NCBI GenBank assembly: GCA_000964245.1
Contig: LANB01000001.1
Coordinates: 2,012,392 to 2,076,391 of the forward strand
Length of the DNA: 64,000 nt
Direction: 5' to 3'
Source of the DNA: Cellvibrionaceae bacterium 1162T.S.0a.05
GTDB lineage: Bacteria > Pseudomonadota > Gammaproteobacteria > Pseudomonadales > Cellvibrionaceae
A program made the translations under genes and the position numbers. Under the pieces are notes generated by a model, which worked only from the letters and a program-made list of their open reading frames with translations, was not told where the DNA came from and ran no database searches. Below, in pieces: positions 44,110-52,705 of the stretch (position 1 is the first letter of the stretch; the number at the start of each line of letters is the position of its first letter).

Positions 44110-45135
44110 TCAATAATATTTTAGTTCGGTTGCTTTTCCCCAAAAAACCCGATAAGAGAAAAGTGTGTAAGCCAGTATTGCGGGAACAACAATCATAGTG
44201 CCGATAAAAATAAACATTAAAGATTCTGTTGCAGCTGCTGCTTCCCAGATTGTCAATTGCTCTGGAACAATGAAAGGGAAAAAGCTGTAAGCCAGGCCTT
44301 GAGAAAGCATAAAGAAAATACTGGCGGCGGTAACAAAAGGTATCCAGCAACCGAAATCCCGATGATGTGGCATGGACTTTAAGTAACGATCATTGATGAC
44401 AAATAAACCGAGACAAACCAGAGGGTAGGGAAGCATTAGGATAAGCTGTGGAAGGGCAAACCATTTCTTAAAAATTGCGTCGTTCATCAAGGGGTTAACG
44501 GTGCTCACTAGCAGGCATCCAAACGCTGTTAACCAGGCGGCGCGCCGGGTCCACCACGCTATCTTTTTTTGTAATTCCCCTTCAGTTTTCATAACCAACC
44601 ATGCACCGCCGATAAATGCGTAGGCAACGGTAACACCCAAAGCAGAGAGCAGGCAAAAAACTGTTGCACTTAAACTCGAATCGAAGCCTACAACGTATTT
44701 TCCTAACATATAGCCTTGCGAGAGTGCGGCGAGTATTGAACCCGCTTTGAAGGCTTTATCCCAGGCAAACTTGTTATTCGTGGGCGCTTTTGCACGAAAG
44801 TCAAAAGCAACGCCTCGCAAAATGAGCGCAATAAGCAAGAGTGTGACGGGTAGATAGAATTCCCCCATGATGATGCCGTGGGCGGCAGGAAAGGCAATCA
44901 ACAATAAACCGACAGCAAGCACTAGCCAGGTTTCGTTCGCATCCCAAAATGGGCCGATGGAGGCAATCATGGTATCGCGATCGCTCTCAGCATCACTGTC
45001 CAGTGGCAATAAAATACCAACGCCAAGATCATACCCATCGAGAATGGCATAGATAATAATGGCAAGTCCCATCAAAAATATAAAAGCAAGGGGGAGCCAG
45101 TACTCGGCGCGAGTGAGATCAATGTTGTCTATCAT
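44110..45135 (-). CDS. cydB: Cytochrome bd oxidase subunit II
   Basis: 341 residues, nine predicted membrane helices. The opening LPLAFIFLMGLAIIIYAILDGYDLGVGIL and FWDANETWLVLAVG are the subunit II signature. Forms the quinol oxidase with CydA in the inner membrane. The start overlaps the cydA stop (ATGA). The last helix ends VFWGKATELKYY. No cydX-like small gene follows. Confidence 0.95.
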   Translation of the reverse strand: MIDNIDLTRAEYWLPLAFIFLMGLAIIIYAILDGYDLGVGILLPLDSDAESDRDTMIASIGPFWDANETWLVLAVGLLLIAFPAAHGIIMGEFYLPVTLLLIALILRGVAFDFRAKAPTNNKFAWDKAFKAGSILAALSQGYMLGKYVVGFDSSLSATVFCLLSALGVTVAYAFIGGAWLVMKTEGELQKKIAWWTRRAAWLTAFGCLLVSTVNPLMNDAIFKKWFALPQLILMLPYPLVCLGLFVINDRYLKSMPHHRDFGCWIPFVTAASIFFMLSQGLAYSFFPFIVPEQLTIWEAAAATESLMFIFIGTMIVVPAILAYTLFSYRVFWGKATELKYY

Positions 45136-46493
45136 ACTGCGGCCTTTTCTTTTTGCATAAGTTCTTGCGAAAGTGCATTGGGAATTTCAAATTCCTCAAC
45201 TTCAACTGCGCGCTGTGACATATAAAAAAGCGTTTTAAGGTAGGCCATAATTAAAAATGCGTAGAGCGCGAGATAAATTGCCAATGATAAGGCGACGTTG
45301 CCACTCGGTGTGCTGGTCACGGCATCCTGCGTGCTTAAAACACCGGTTACCAACCAGGGCTGTCGACCAATTTCGGTGACATACCAACCCGCGAGCGTGG
45401 CAATCCACCCTGAAAAGGTCATGAAATAAAAAACTTTCAAGCCGAAAGTATTCAATTTTTTGTAGCGCCAAAGCTGCCAACAGCCGAACCAGGCGGCAAC
45501 GATCATCAACATGCCAATTGCAACCATAACCCTAAATGCAAAGAAAACGGGTGCCATCGGTGGGCGGTTTTCGCCAAATTGTTTTATTCCGGGAATCTCG
45601 CCGTCGAACTCGTGTGTGAGAATGAAGCTGGCGAGCTTGGGAATTGCAACAGCAAAATCGTTTTGCTGTTTTTCTTCATTGGGAATAGCAAACAAGAGCA
45701 AAGGTGCGCCGCGTTCTGTTTCCCATACACCTTCCATTGCTGCAATTTTTTGCGGTTGGTTCTCAAAGGTGTTCAATCCATGTAAATCACCCAAAAATAA
45801 TTGCAGTGGTGCAATAACGCCCGCGAGTATCACAGCCGTTTTAAGCGCGAGACGCGGTGCTTTTTTGTCGTCGCCCTTAAGTATGCGGTAGGCGGATAAA
45901 CCGGCGATCAGAAAGCTGGCAGTAAGAGCCGAAGAGCCGAGAACATGCGCAAGACGCGGTAACATGCTGGGATTAAAAATTATTTCGAGCCAATCGTTTG
46001 GGTAGGCAATACCATCGCGTAATTCAAAGCCGGCAGGGGTATGCATCCAGGAGTTAAGCGCGATAATCCAGAACGCAGAGAGTGTTGTGCCAAATGCAAC
46101 CAGGAAAACCGACAAAGTGTGCAGCCAATTGGGAACGCGCCGGGTGCCAAACAGCATAATGCCAAGAAAAGTCGCTTCCATAAAAAATGCTGTCAATACT
46201 TCATAGCCGAGAAGTGGGCCTGCGATATTTCCAACCGTTTCCATATAGCCTGGCCAGTTGGTGCCGAATTGGAAAGACATGGTAATTCCACTGACTACGC
46301 CGAGAGCAAACGACAGTGCAAAAATTTTTATCCAGAAACGATAGGCTCGCATCCACACGGGTGAGCCGGAAAAATCGAAGCGCAATTTAAAATAAAACAG
46401 AATCCAGGCAAGTGCGATGGTGATGGTGGGAAATAAAATATGAAAGCTGATGTTCGCCGCAAACTGAATGCGGGATAAAATCAAGGTTTCCAT
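45132..46493 (-). CDS. cydA: Cytochrome bd oxidase subunit I, short Q-loop type
   Basis: 453 residues. SRIQFAANISFHILFPTITI carries the haem ligand His; ALSFALGVVSGITMSFQFGTNWP and AGWYVTEIGRQPWLVTGVL (quinol site) are typical. It is shorter than enteric CydA (about 520) because the Q-loop is short, which is the cyanide-insensitive (CIO-like) form. Reduces oxygen to water with electrons from quinol, without proton pumping. The ATG at 46493 overlaps the regulator's stop (TAATG) with GGAG six bases before it. Confidence 0.95.
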   Translation of the reverse strand: METLILSRIQFAANISFHILFPTITIALAWILFYFKLRFDFSGSPVWMRAYRFWIKIFALSFALGVVSGITMSFQFGTNWPGYMETVGNIAGPLLGYEVLTAFFMEATFLGIMLFGTRRVPNWLHTLSVFLVAFGTTLSAFWIIALNSWMHTPAGFELRDGIAYPNDWLEIIFNPSMLPRLAHVLGSSALTASFLIAGLSAYRILKGDDKKAPRLALKTAVILAGVIAPLQLFLGDLHGLNTFENQPQKIAAMEGVWETERGAPLLLFAIPNEEKQQNDFAVAIPKLASFILTHEFDGEIPGIKQFGENRPPMAPVFFAFRVMVAIGMLMIVAAWFGCWQLWRYKKLNTFGLKVFYFMTFSGWIATLAGWYVTEIGRQPWLVTGVLSTQDAVTSTPSGNVALSLAIYLALYAFLIMAYLKTLFYMSQRAVEVEEFEIPNALSQELMQKEKAAV

Positions 46494-47050
46494 TACTCGC
46501 TCCGTTTGTTTTGGTGGAGTAACTTTTCTTTTATATCGAGCACCTTGCTTACGCCGGAGCCCAATTTCATTAAGGTGCGCACTTTTTCCGGTTGCATCTT
46601 TTGGAGTTCTTCGGACCAATCAGTCACGAGCTCAAGCAAGTCGTGAATTTCGCGAATTTTTTCCTGAGCAAAAATGTCATGTTCATTGCTGGGAGTGTCG
46701 AGCAGAATATCGCGCAAAACTGTGAGTGTAGGGTCGATTTCCCGCTTGCGTCGTTCTTCTATGACTTTGCGGCCCATATCCCAAAAATCGCCGGCCGCAC
46801 TGAAATATTCCTTGCGATCGCCCTGGATATGGACACGCTTGATTAACTGCCATGACTGTAATTCCTTCAACCCCATGCTGACATTGCCCCGGGAAATACC
46901 GAGGTAGCTTGCCAGATCGTCGGCATTCATGGGTTCCCTTGAGAGCACTAACAGGGCATAGAGTTGGCCAACCGTGCGGTTTACACCCCAGCGGCCGCCC
47001 ATTTCACCGAAGTGGAGGACAAAGGTTTCAACGAGAGGGCTCATTTTCAT
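46493..47050 (-). CDS. GbsR/MarR-type regulator, first gene of the cyd operon
   Basis: 185 residues. Winged helix-turn-helix NADDLASYLGISRGNVSMGLKELQSWQLI with the preceding GVNRTVGQLYALL is the GbsR-type MarR pattern; a C-terminal helical region follows. The ATG at 47050 has AGGA eight bases upstream. A perfect inverted repeat placed on the predicted start of transcription suggests it represses its own operon. Signal unknown. Confidence 0.85.
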   Translation of the reverse strand: MKMSPLVETFVLHFGEMGGRWGVNRTVGQLYALLVLSREPMNADDLASYLGISRGNVSMGLKELQSWQLIKRVHIQGDRKEYFSAAGDFWDMGRKVIEERRKREIDPTLTVLRDILLDTPSNEHDIFAQEKIREIHDLLELVTDWSEELQKMQPEKVRTLMKLGSGVSKVLDIKEKLLHQNKRSE

Positions 47051-47112
47051 GCGAATAATCCTGTAGTGGTGTCCTATTGATGCTTTCAATATCAACTTTA
47101 CGAATATTTTGA

Positions 47113-47134
47113 ATTTTCAGAAATAACTGAAAAT
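47113..47134. promoter_or_regulatory. Operator-like inverted repeat of the cyd operon
   Basis: ATTTTCAG-aaataa-CTGAAAAT, perfect 8-bp arms with a six-base spacer, beginning two bases after the -10 box. Its position suggests binding of the GbsR-like protein encoded first in the operon. Confidence 0.65.
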
Positions 47135-47136
47135 AC

Positions 47137-47165
47137 ATTGTAGTCGCAGCCCGAGCAAGCCGCAA
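47137..47165 (-). promoter_or_regulatory. Sigma-70 promoter of the cyd operon
   Basis: On the minus strand TTGCGG (47165-47160) and TACAAT (47142-47137) are spaced by exactly 17 bases. The inverted repeat follows directly. Confidence 0.65.
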
Positions 47166-47293
47166 GCGTCACAAAAAAGTGATTTTGGCGCCACTACGGT
47201 CAAGAAGGCTGTTTTTAGGGTGGAGGATTTGATTGAGGGTAAGCTATCTGGCGCGGCCGGGAATACCTGCCAGACAGCAACGTTTCGGGGGTT

Positions 47294-49126
47294 CTAGGAG
47301 CGTTTTTTCGTTTTAGGGCGTTTGCTACTGCTTTTGGGGGATTTCCTGGGTTGGCCCCTACCCGCTGGAACCTTGTCGGGAGCAGAATCTTCCATCAGGC
47401 GCATGTTTAATTGGCGCTGACAAACCCAAACACGTTTCAATATTTTTAACAGGCCACGCGGCATGCCTTCGGGCAATTGCACGGTACTGTAATTGTCGAA
47501 AATTTTGATATCGCCAATATAGCGGCTGTCGAGGTCCGCTTCGTTAGCAATGGCGCCGACGATTGAGCCCGGCTTGACACCATCGCGTTGGCCGACATCA
47601 ATGCGGTAAAGGTCCATAGCAAGATTTTCGTTGTCGAAGTCGTCGTCTTTTTTGCTGCGCTTTTGTCTGTCCTTTTTGGGCTTTTCGCGGTCGGGCTTGT
47701 CCCGGCGATTCTTATCCTGGTGATTCTTATCCTGGTAATTAAAGTCCTCGTGACTCTTGTCCTCGTGATTCTTGTCCTGGTGGTTTATGTCCCGACGGCT
47801 TTTTTCTTTTTTGGTGTTTTCCTTGAGGAAGAGCGGTTGTGCGCCCTGCGCAAGATACGCGAGCGCCACAGCAATATCCTGAGGTGCAACTTCCCGTTCG
47901 CGTTGATAGTCGTCAATTAATTTACGAAAGGCTTCAATATTTTCATCTGCCAGGGCCGCATCAATTTTCTCCTTGAAGCGATTGATGCGCTGTTCGTTGA
48001 TGGTGGCAGCCGAAGGCAAGTCCATTACATCAATACTTTTGCCGGTCGCTTTTTCAATGGTACGCAGCATACGCATTTCGCGTTTGGCAACAAACAGAAT
48101 GGCTTCACCTGTTCGACCTGCACGCCCGGTGCGGCCGATGCGGTGCACATAGGCTTCGCTGTCGTAGGGAATATCGTAGTTCAGTACGTGGCTGATGCGA
48201 TCCACATCGAGGCCGCGTGCCGCGACATCGGTCGCAACGAGGATGTCAATTTGGCCTTTCTTTAATTTCGTGACCGTGCGTTCGCGTAAATTTTGCGAAA
48301 TGTCGCCGTTCAGTGCAGCGGCACTGTAACCGCGGGCGCACAGCTTATCTGCCAGTTCAACGGTTGTTGTTTTCGTGCGCACAAAAATAATCATCGCATC
48401 GAAGTCTTCTGCTTCGAGGATACGTGTGGCGGCGTCCAGCTTGTGCAAGCCATTGACCGGCCAGTAGCGCTGGCGAATCGTATCGGCAGTGGCGGTTTTG
48501 ACCTTGATCTGAATGTGTTCGGGGTTTTTCAGATAGGTGTTGGCAACCTTGGCGATTTCCGGCGGCATGGTTGCGGAGAACAAACAGATTTGGCGATTCT
48601 CGGGCGTGTGTGACAACACCCACTCCACGTCGTCAATAAAACCCATGCGCAGCATTTCATCGGCTTCATCGAGCACGAGATGTTTGAGATTGTCGAGTTT
48701 GAGCGTGCCCTTACGCATGTGGTCCATGACGCGGCCGGGTGTGCCGACAATCACCTGGACTCCGCGCTTGAGTGCTCGAATCTGACTTTCATAGCCCTGG
48801 CCGCCGTAGATTGGCAGAACATGGAATTTCTTTAAATAGTGCGCGTAGCTTTGGAAGGCTTCGGCTACCTGGATGGCAAGTTCGCGGGTGGGGGTGAGAA
48901 CCAGCACTTGCGGTAACTTTTCCCCTGTCTCCAGTAATTGTAAAAGTGGCAAAGCAAAGGCGGCCGTTTTACCGGTACCGGTTTGTGCCTGACCGAGAAT
49001 GTCGCGACCTTGCAACACAATAGGGATGGCCTGGGCTTGAATGGGCGAAGGTTGTTCGTAACCGACGTCACTGAGTGCGGAAAGCAGGGCCTTGTTGAGG
49101 CCGAGTTCTTCAAAAGCGTTTGTCAT
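47294..49126 (-). CDS. deaD: DEAD-box RNA helicase, DeaD/CsdA type
   Basis: 610 residues. Motifs in order: Q motif, AQTGTGKT, PTRELA, TPGR, DEAD (VLDEADEM), SAT, ARGLD and HRIGRTGRAGR. A C-terminal RNA-binding domain (DbpA-type, IVGAIANEADLDSRYIGDIKIF) follows, and a basic tail ends KKRS. A linker at about 440-485 is a low-complexity run of HQDKN-type repeats encoded by six 15-bp units. Unwinds RNA in ribosome assembly and mRNA decay, often at low temperature. A hairpin GCTATCTGGC/GCCAGACAGC lies downstream without a T run. Confidence 0.95.
   Translation of the reverse strand: MTNAFEELGLNKALLSALSDVGYEQPSPIQAQAIPIVLQGRDILGQAQTGTGKTAAFALPLLQLLETGEKLPQVLVLTPTRELAIQVAEAFQSYAHYLKKFHVLPIYGGQGYESQIRALKRGVQVIVGTPGRVMDHMRKGTLKLDNLKHLVLDEADEMLRMGFIDDVEWVLSHTPENRQICLFSATMPPEIAKVANTYLKNPEHIQIKVKTATADTIRQRYWPVNGLHKLDAATRILEAEDFDAMIIFVRTKTTTVELADKLCARGYSAAALNGDISQNLRERTVTKLKKGQIDILVATDVAARGLDVDRISHVLNYDIPYDSEAYVHRIGRTGRAGRTGEAILFVAKREMRMLRTIEKATGKSIDVMDLPSAATINEQRINRFKEKIDAALADENIEAFRKLIDDYQREREVAPQDIAVALAYLAQGAQPLFLKENTKKEKSRRDINHQDKNHEDKSHEDFNYQDKNHQDKNRRDKPDREKPKKDRQKRSKKDDDFDNENLAMDLYRIDVGQRDGVKPGSIVGAIANEADLDSRYIGDIKIFDNYSTVQLPEGMPRGLLKILKRVWVCQRQLNMRLMEDSAPDKVPAGRGQPRKSPKSSSKRPKTKKRS
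47705..47794. repeat. Six in-frame 15-bp tandem units in deaD
   Basis: Variant units of the form GTGATTCTTRTCCTG (plus strand) from 47705 to 47794, encoding the HQDKN-like linker repeats of the helicase. Confidence 0.8.
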
Positions 49127-49272
49127 TGAAATCCTGAGGGCTGTATAGCGCGGGGTGTAAAAGGGCGGCGATTATACAGGGGCCTCAAGGCTTTGTCCGT
49201 TTTTTGTGCAAATTAGGGATAAAGGGCAGTGGCGGAGGCTGAACGTCCGATATCTGCTTTTGGTATGCGGTA

Positions 49273-50133
49273 TCAAGCGCTGTCTGCCAGGGTGTTTTCT
49301 TCTCGTGTGCGTGGATTGCAATGATTGAGTGCGGCAATCATTCTGCTGTCCTGCGCCAGCGTGTCGAGGGTGGGGTGGCCAAACCATTCCAGTGACATGG
49401 CATAGTCTCGATCCTTCGGAAGGGCTCCAAGAAAATGGTGATAATCAAAAGCGCCTTCAAACGTCGGTACGATACCTTCACGCGTTCCCGCAGCGGCATA
49501 AATATTGTTGGGCTCAAAAACGGCAAGGTGTTCGCGTGAACGAATATTTTTTAGATGCATATGGCGAATATGCTTTTCGAGTTGTTGCCAGGCCTTGAGC
49601 GGGCACTCCCGGGCTTCCCAGATATGCAAAACGTCAAAGTTGATGGCGAGGTTTTGCCGGCCGACAGCGTCAATCAGTTTTTGGGTTGCGCCGCTACAAT
49701 CCGCATAGGTATTCGGGTGGGTTTCTATCAATAAGGTGCAGTCGTAAGCCTGGAGAATGTCGCAATACAATTGCAGGCGCGCGACCATCATATCGAATTG
49801 ATTTTCTGAAAAACTCGAACTGCCTTGTTGCCCGGCGAAGGTACGGATTTTGTGTGTATGCCAGTGGTGCGCAAGGCGACAAAGTTGATGGCAGTAAGTG
49901 CTGGCATCTTCATCTTTGCCTGCCATAGGTAAATAGTCACTGAGCATGGAAATATGCAGGGAATAACGTTGCAGCCACTGGGCGTTCAAACTGTGGCTGT
50001 TGTGCATATTGCGTGCGTGCGCGCCCCAAAGTTCGATCCCCTGAAAATGGTTCAGGCTTGCCCACTGTGCAAGTTCCGGCAGTGAAATAAGTTGGTGACG
50101 AAAGCTGATGGTGCAAAGGGAAAGTTCTATCAT
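49273..50133 (-). CDS. asbF: 3-dehydroshikimate dehydratase (AsbF-like)
   Basis: 286 residues, a TIM-barrel of the xylose-isomerase-like superfamily. Metal ligand segments: LLIETHPNT, INFDVLHIW, MHLKNIR and MSLEWFGHP. In petrobactin makers AsbF turns 3-dehydroshikimate into 3,4-dihydroxybenzoate; the same fold alone could be another sugar isomerase, but its place as last gene after asbA-E homologues decides the call. Its start overlaps the preceding stop (ATGA). Confidence 0.88.
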   Translation of the reverse strand: MIELSLCTISFRHQLISLPELAQWASLNHFQGIELWGAHARNMHNSHSLNAQWLQRYSLHISMLSDYLPMAGKDEDASTYCHQLCRLAHHWHTHKIRTFAGQQGSSSFSENQFDMMVARLQLYCDILQAYDCTLLIETHPNTYADCSGATQKLIDAVGRQNLAINFDVLHIWEARECPLKAWQQLEKHIRHMHLKNIRSREHLAVFEPNNIYAAAGTREGIVPTFEGAFDYHHFLGALPKDRDYAMSLEWFGHPTLDTLAQDSRMIAALNHCNPRTREENTLADSA

Positions 50134-51395
50134 GACACGGCCAGTCCTTCTCGACTTAAGGTCAGCTGCCGCTGAGTAAGCCAATTTTCGTGTTGCGTCG
50201 CGAGGGCGAATTTAATGCGGGTTTCATTTTTTTGTTGTTGTGCCAGTGCAGCCAATAATGTTTGCCAATGTGTTTCTTCTTCCCTGTCGGCGTAAATGGC
50301 TGCGAGAAATTGTATTTTCTCGAAATTGCGTACCAGTGTTTCTATTTCTTCGCACCAGTGCTCAAAGTCCTGTTCTGGTAAGTGCAATTCTCGCCAATAA
50401 AACGCGAAGGCGTGTTCGTACGCATATTTGCGCATGGCAAGGACGGGAAGTTCACGCAAGGCGTCGCTCAGTAGGGGCAATTTCTGTTGCTGTCTATGCC
50501 AGTGAACAATGTCTTCGCAGGCTGTGCAGAGTAAATTTTTCTTGAGCATGCAAGCATGAAAAAAGGCATCGATGTCGGCAGCCTTGGGTGGCTGAAGCGC
50601 ATTTGCGAAAAATCGGTAGCCACCTGCCACACTGTCTTGAAGGATGGCGTTGAAGACGCGTTGTTTATCCAGTTCACCTTCCCAGCGGAAGTCGGGGTCC
50701 CACATCCAGATCTTTTCAGGGTCGGGCCGGTTTTCCAGTAAGACATAGTGAGGGAAGGGATTACTACTAAAACGGTTTTCACGCTCAGGTAATTGATAGA
50801 GGTCGAGCATGACCAGGATTTGCTCGTCCTCGCGGCGGTTATTCAAAAGCTGAATCAAGGTGTCGAGATTGGCGTGTTTACTTTTTGAGTGCTGGTACCA
50901 ACTTTCGACCTTGCAACCATACAAGCGACTAAACCAGTCAATAAAGAAACGGTGATTCACCTTGTCACTGTGGTAACTCAGTTTTTTATTGTGATTCATA
51001 AAAATTTCTGCATCCCACACAGCAAAATAAAAAGGCCGGTGGTCGATATCCGGGTTTAAGCGGAAACACTCGCAGAGACAGGAACTCAGACAATGGACTT
51101 TAATATCCAATTCCGGTTCGCCGATTTGACTATTGTCGACGTGTTGGCGAGCCAATAATTTTGCCAGGCGGGAAACGGTCGATATTTCATCACGTTGCAG
51201 GGCTTCGGCGGGTACCGTAATGTGGTAACGCGTTTCCATCGCCACCAGGATTTGCATTATCTGAACGGAGTCGAGACCAAGATCGAGTAATAAGTCTGCA
51301 TCTTCATTTAACCAGGCGAGGTCTGCTTCATCGATGCGGCAACGGAGTTCGGTCATGAGTGCAGGCAGGACTTGTTGGTAACTTAATTCAGACAT
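50130..51395 (-). CDS. Fused acyl carrier protein AsbD and condensing protein AsbE
   Basis: 421 residues. The N-terminal 90 residues are an acyl carrier domain with phosphopantetheine Ser43 in DLGLDSVQIM. The rest (about 95-421) matches AsbE in length and position; AsbE is thought to transfer the carrier-bound 3,4-dihydroxybenzoate to spermidine. In the Bacillus pathway these are two separate genes. The fusion tethers carrier and transferase. Starts directly after the asbC stop (TAGATG) and overlaps asbF. Confidence 0.82.
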   Translation of the reverse strand: MSELSYQQVLPALMTELRCRIDEADLAWLNEDADLLLDLGLDSVQIMQILVAMETRYHITVPAEALQRDEISTVSRLAKLLARQHVDNSQIGEPELDIKVHCLSSCLCECFRLNPDIDHRPFYFAVWDAEIFMNHNKKLSYHSDKVNHRFFIDWFSRLYGCKVESWYQHSKSKHANLDTLIQLLNNRREDEQILVMLDLYQLPERENRFSSNPFPHYVLLENRPDPEKIWMWDPDFRWEGELDKQRVFNAILQDSVAGGYRFFANALQPPKAADIDAFFHACMLKKNLLCTACEDIVHWHRQQQKLPLLSDALRELPVLAMRKYAYEHAFAFYWRELHLPEQDFEHWCEEIETLVRNFEKIQFLAAIYADREEETHWQTLLAALAQQQKNETRIKFALATQHENWLTQRQLTLSREGLAVS

Positions 51396-52688
51396 CTACA
51401 CGCTCCCGACGGCAGCAACGGCGGTTTTTCGAGCGCGTAAATCCTGTAGTAGCGCAGCAAGATTTTTTCGATTGACTTTGCCGTTCGGCAAGCGGGGTAT
51501 AGTGTCAATGTATTCAATTGTGGTCGGCCACTGATGGGGAGGAAGGTGGTCGTTATACCAGCGCCGCAGATCCTTACCCGAGAGCGCTGCGTCAGCGCAA
51601 TAAATTGCGGCCACACGCTCAGCGCCATTTTCTGTTAACTTGAAGACAATAGCGTCATGAATAAGTGGGTGGCGTAATAAAATGTCTTCGACTTCCGCGG
51701 GGTAAACGTTGTAACCCGAAACAACAATGGTGTCGTCCATGCGCGATACAAAATGCAATTGTCCTCGCTCATCGAAATACCCTAAATCCTGCGTGTGAAT
51801 AGATAGCTTGTTTTGTTCTGCAATAATTTCTTCCGCCTGATTGACATCATCGCCGGCAAGAATGCGCCAGGTGCTCAGTGGGCGCCCGAGACAGGAACCA
51901 CTTTCGGGTTGGTAGGCGATACTTAAACAGCCCGCTTCCGAACAACCGTATTGTTGAAAAAGGTGGTGAACGTGAGCGCGAAATTTTTCGATTTGTTGGC
52001 CGCTAATTGCCGTACCTGAACTCATGACGGCAAATAAACGCTGTGATGCCGGGAGCAAATCGATAAGCGCTTCAATAAAAGGTGGCGATGAATACAACAG
52101 GGTTTGCCGATACTGTGTCAGTGTTTCCAGCACAAAACGCGTATTGAGGCTGGTGACAATATGCAGATCCTGTTTACGTGCATAGCTCGCGAGAAATCCG
52201 CAAATCATGCCGTAAGCGTGAGTGACGGGGCAGGCAATTACCGGTGTCATTTCAAACGCGGTAATCACGCTGCGGTTGTACGCTTGAATTTCCGTATCAA
52301 TATTTTTCCAGCTACGCTCAATGATTTTCGGCTCGCCCGTGGTGCCCGAGCTGCTTTGAATCAACACAGCGTCATTGAAGGTCTGCGCCTTGCCTTTTTC
52401 GGTTTCAACAGGAAGCGCGTTTTCGAGCTCCTGCCACAATAAAAGGTCACAGGAAAATTTTGCTGCTCGTTCTCGTGCAGTTTGCAGCGGCGTATCCGGG
52501 TGTAAAGGCGCTACAGAAATACCGTTGTCCTTGCAGTATAAAAGCAGGCTCAGCCAACTAAAAATATTACGGGTACAGACTGCAATACGCCGGTTTTGCC
52601 ACTGGCCTTGTTGCGCGAGTTTGGCAATTTTTGCTATCGCTTGTTCGAGTTCCTGAGGCGTATGTGTCTGTTTATCGATGTGTATCAT
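51396..52688 (-). CDS. asbC: 3,4-dihydroxybenzoate-AMP ligase (AsbC-like)
   Basis: 430 residues, an adenylate-forming enzyme: SSSGTTGEPKIIERSW (phosphate loop), YGCSEAGC, DLGYFDERGQLHFVSRMDDTI and RLPNGKVNRKNL with the catalytic Lys. Short for the superfamily, as AsbC is (about 410). It would activate 3,4-dihydroxybenzoate and load it on the carrier domain encoded next. Inferred from cluster order. Confidence 0.87.
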   Translation of the reverse strand: MIHIDKQTHTPQELEQAIAKIAKLAQQGQWQNRRIAVCTRNIFSWLSLLLYCKDNGISVAPLHPDTPLQTARERAAKFSCDLLLWQELENALPVETEKGKAQTFNDAVLIQSSSGTTGEPKIIERSWKNIDTEIQAYNRSVITAFEMTPVIACPVTHAYGMICGFLASYARKQDLHIVTSLNTRFVLETLTQYRQTLLYSSPPFIEALIDLLPASQRLFAVMSSGTAISGQQIEKFRAHVHHLFQQYGCSEAGCLSIAYQPESGSCLGRPLSTWRILAGDDVNQAEEIIAEQNKLSIHTQDLGYFDERGQLHFVSRMDDTIVVSGYNVYPAEVEDILLRHPLIHDAIVFKLTENGAERVAAIYCADAALSGKDLRRWYNDHLPPHQWPTTIEYIDTIPRLPNGKVNRKNLAALLQDLRARKTAVAAVGSV

Positions 52689-52705
52689 AGAATGTTGTGC
52701 CTGGT

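Noticed and set aside
47243-47278. Rho-independent terminator after deaD
   Set aside because: The stem is good but no T run follows on the minus strand, so it is only a hairpin.
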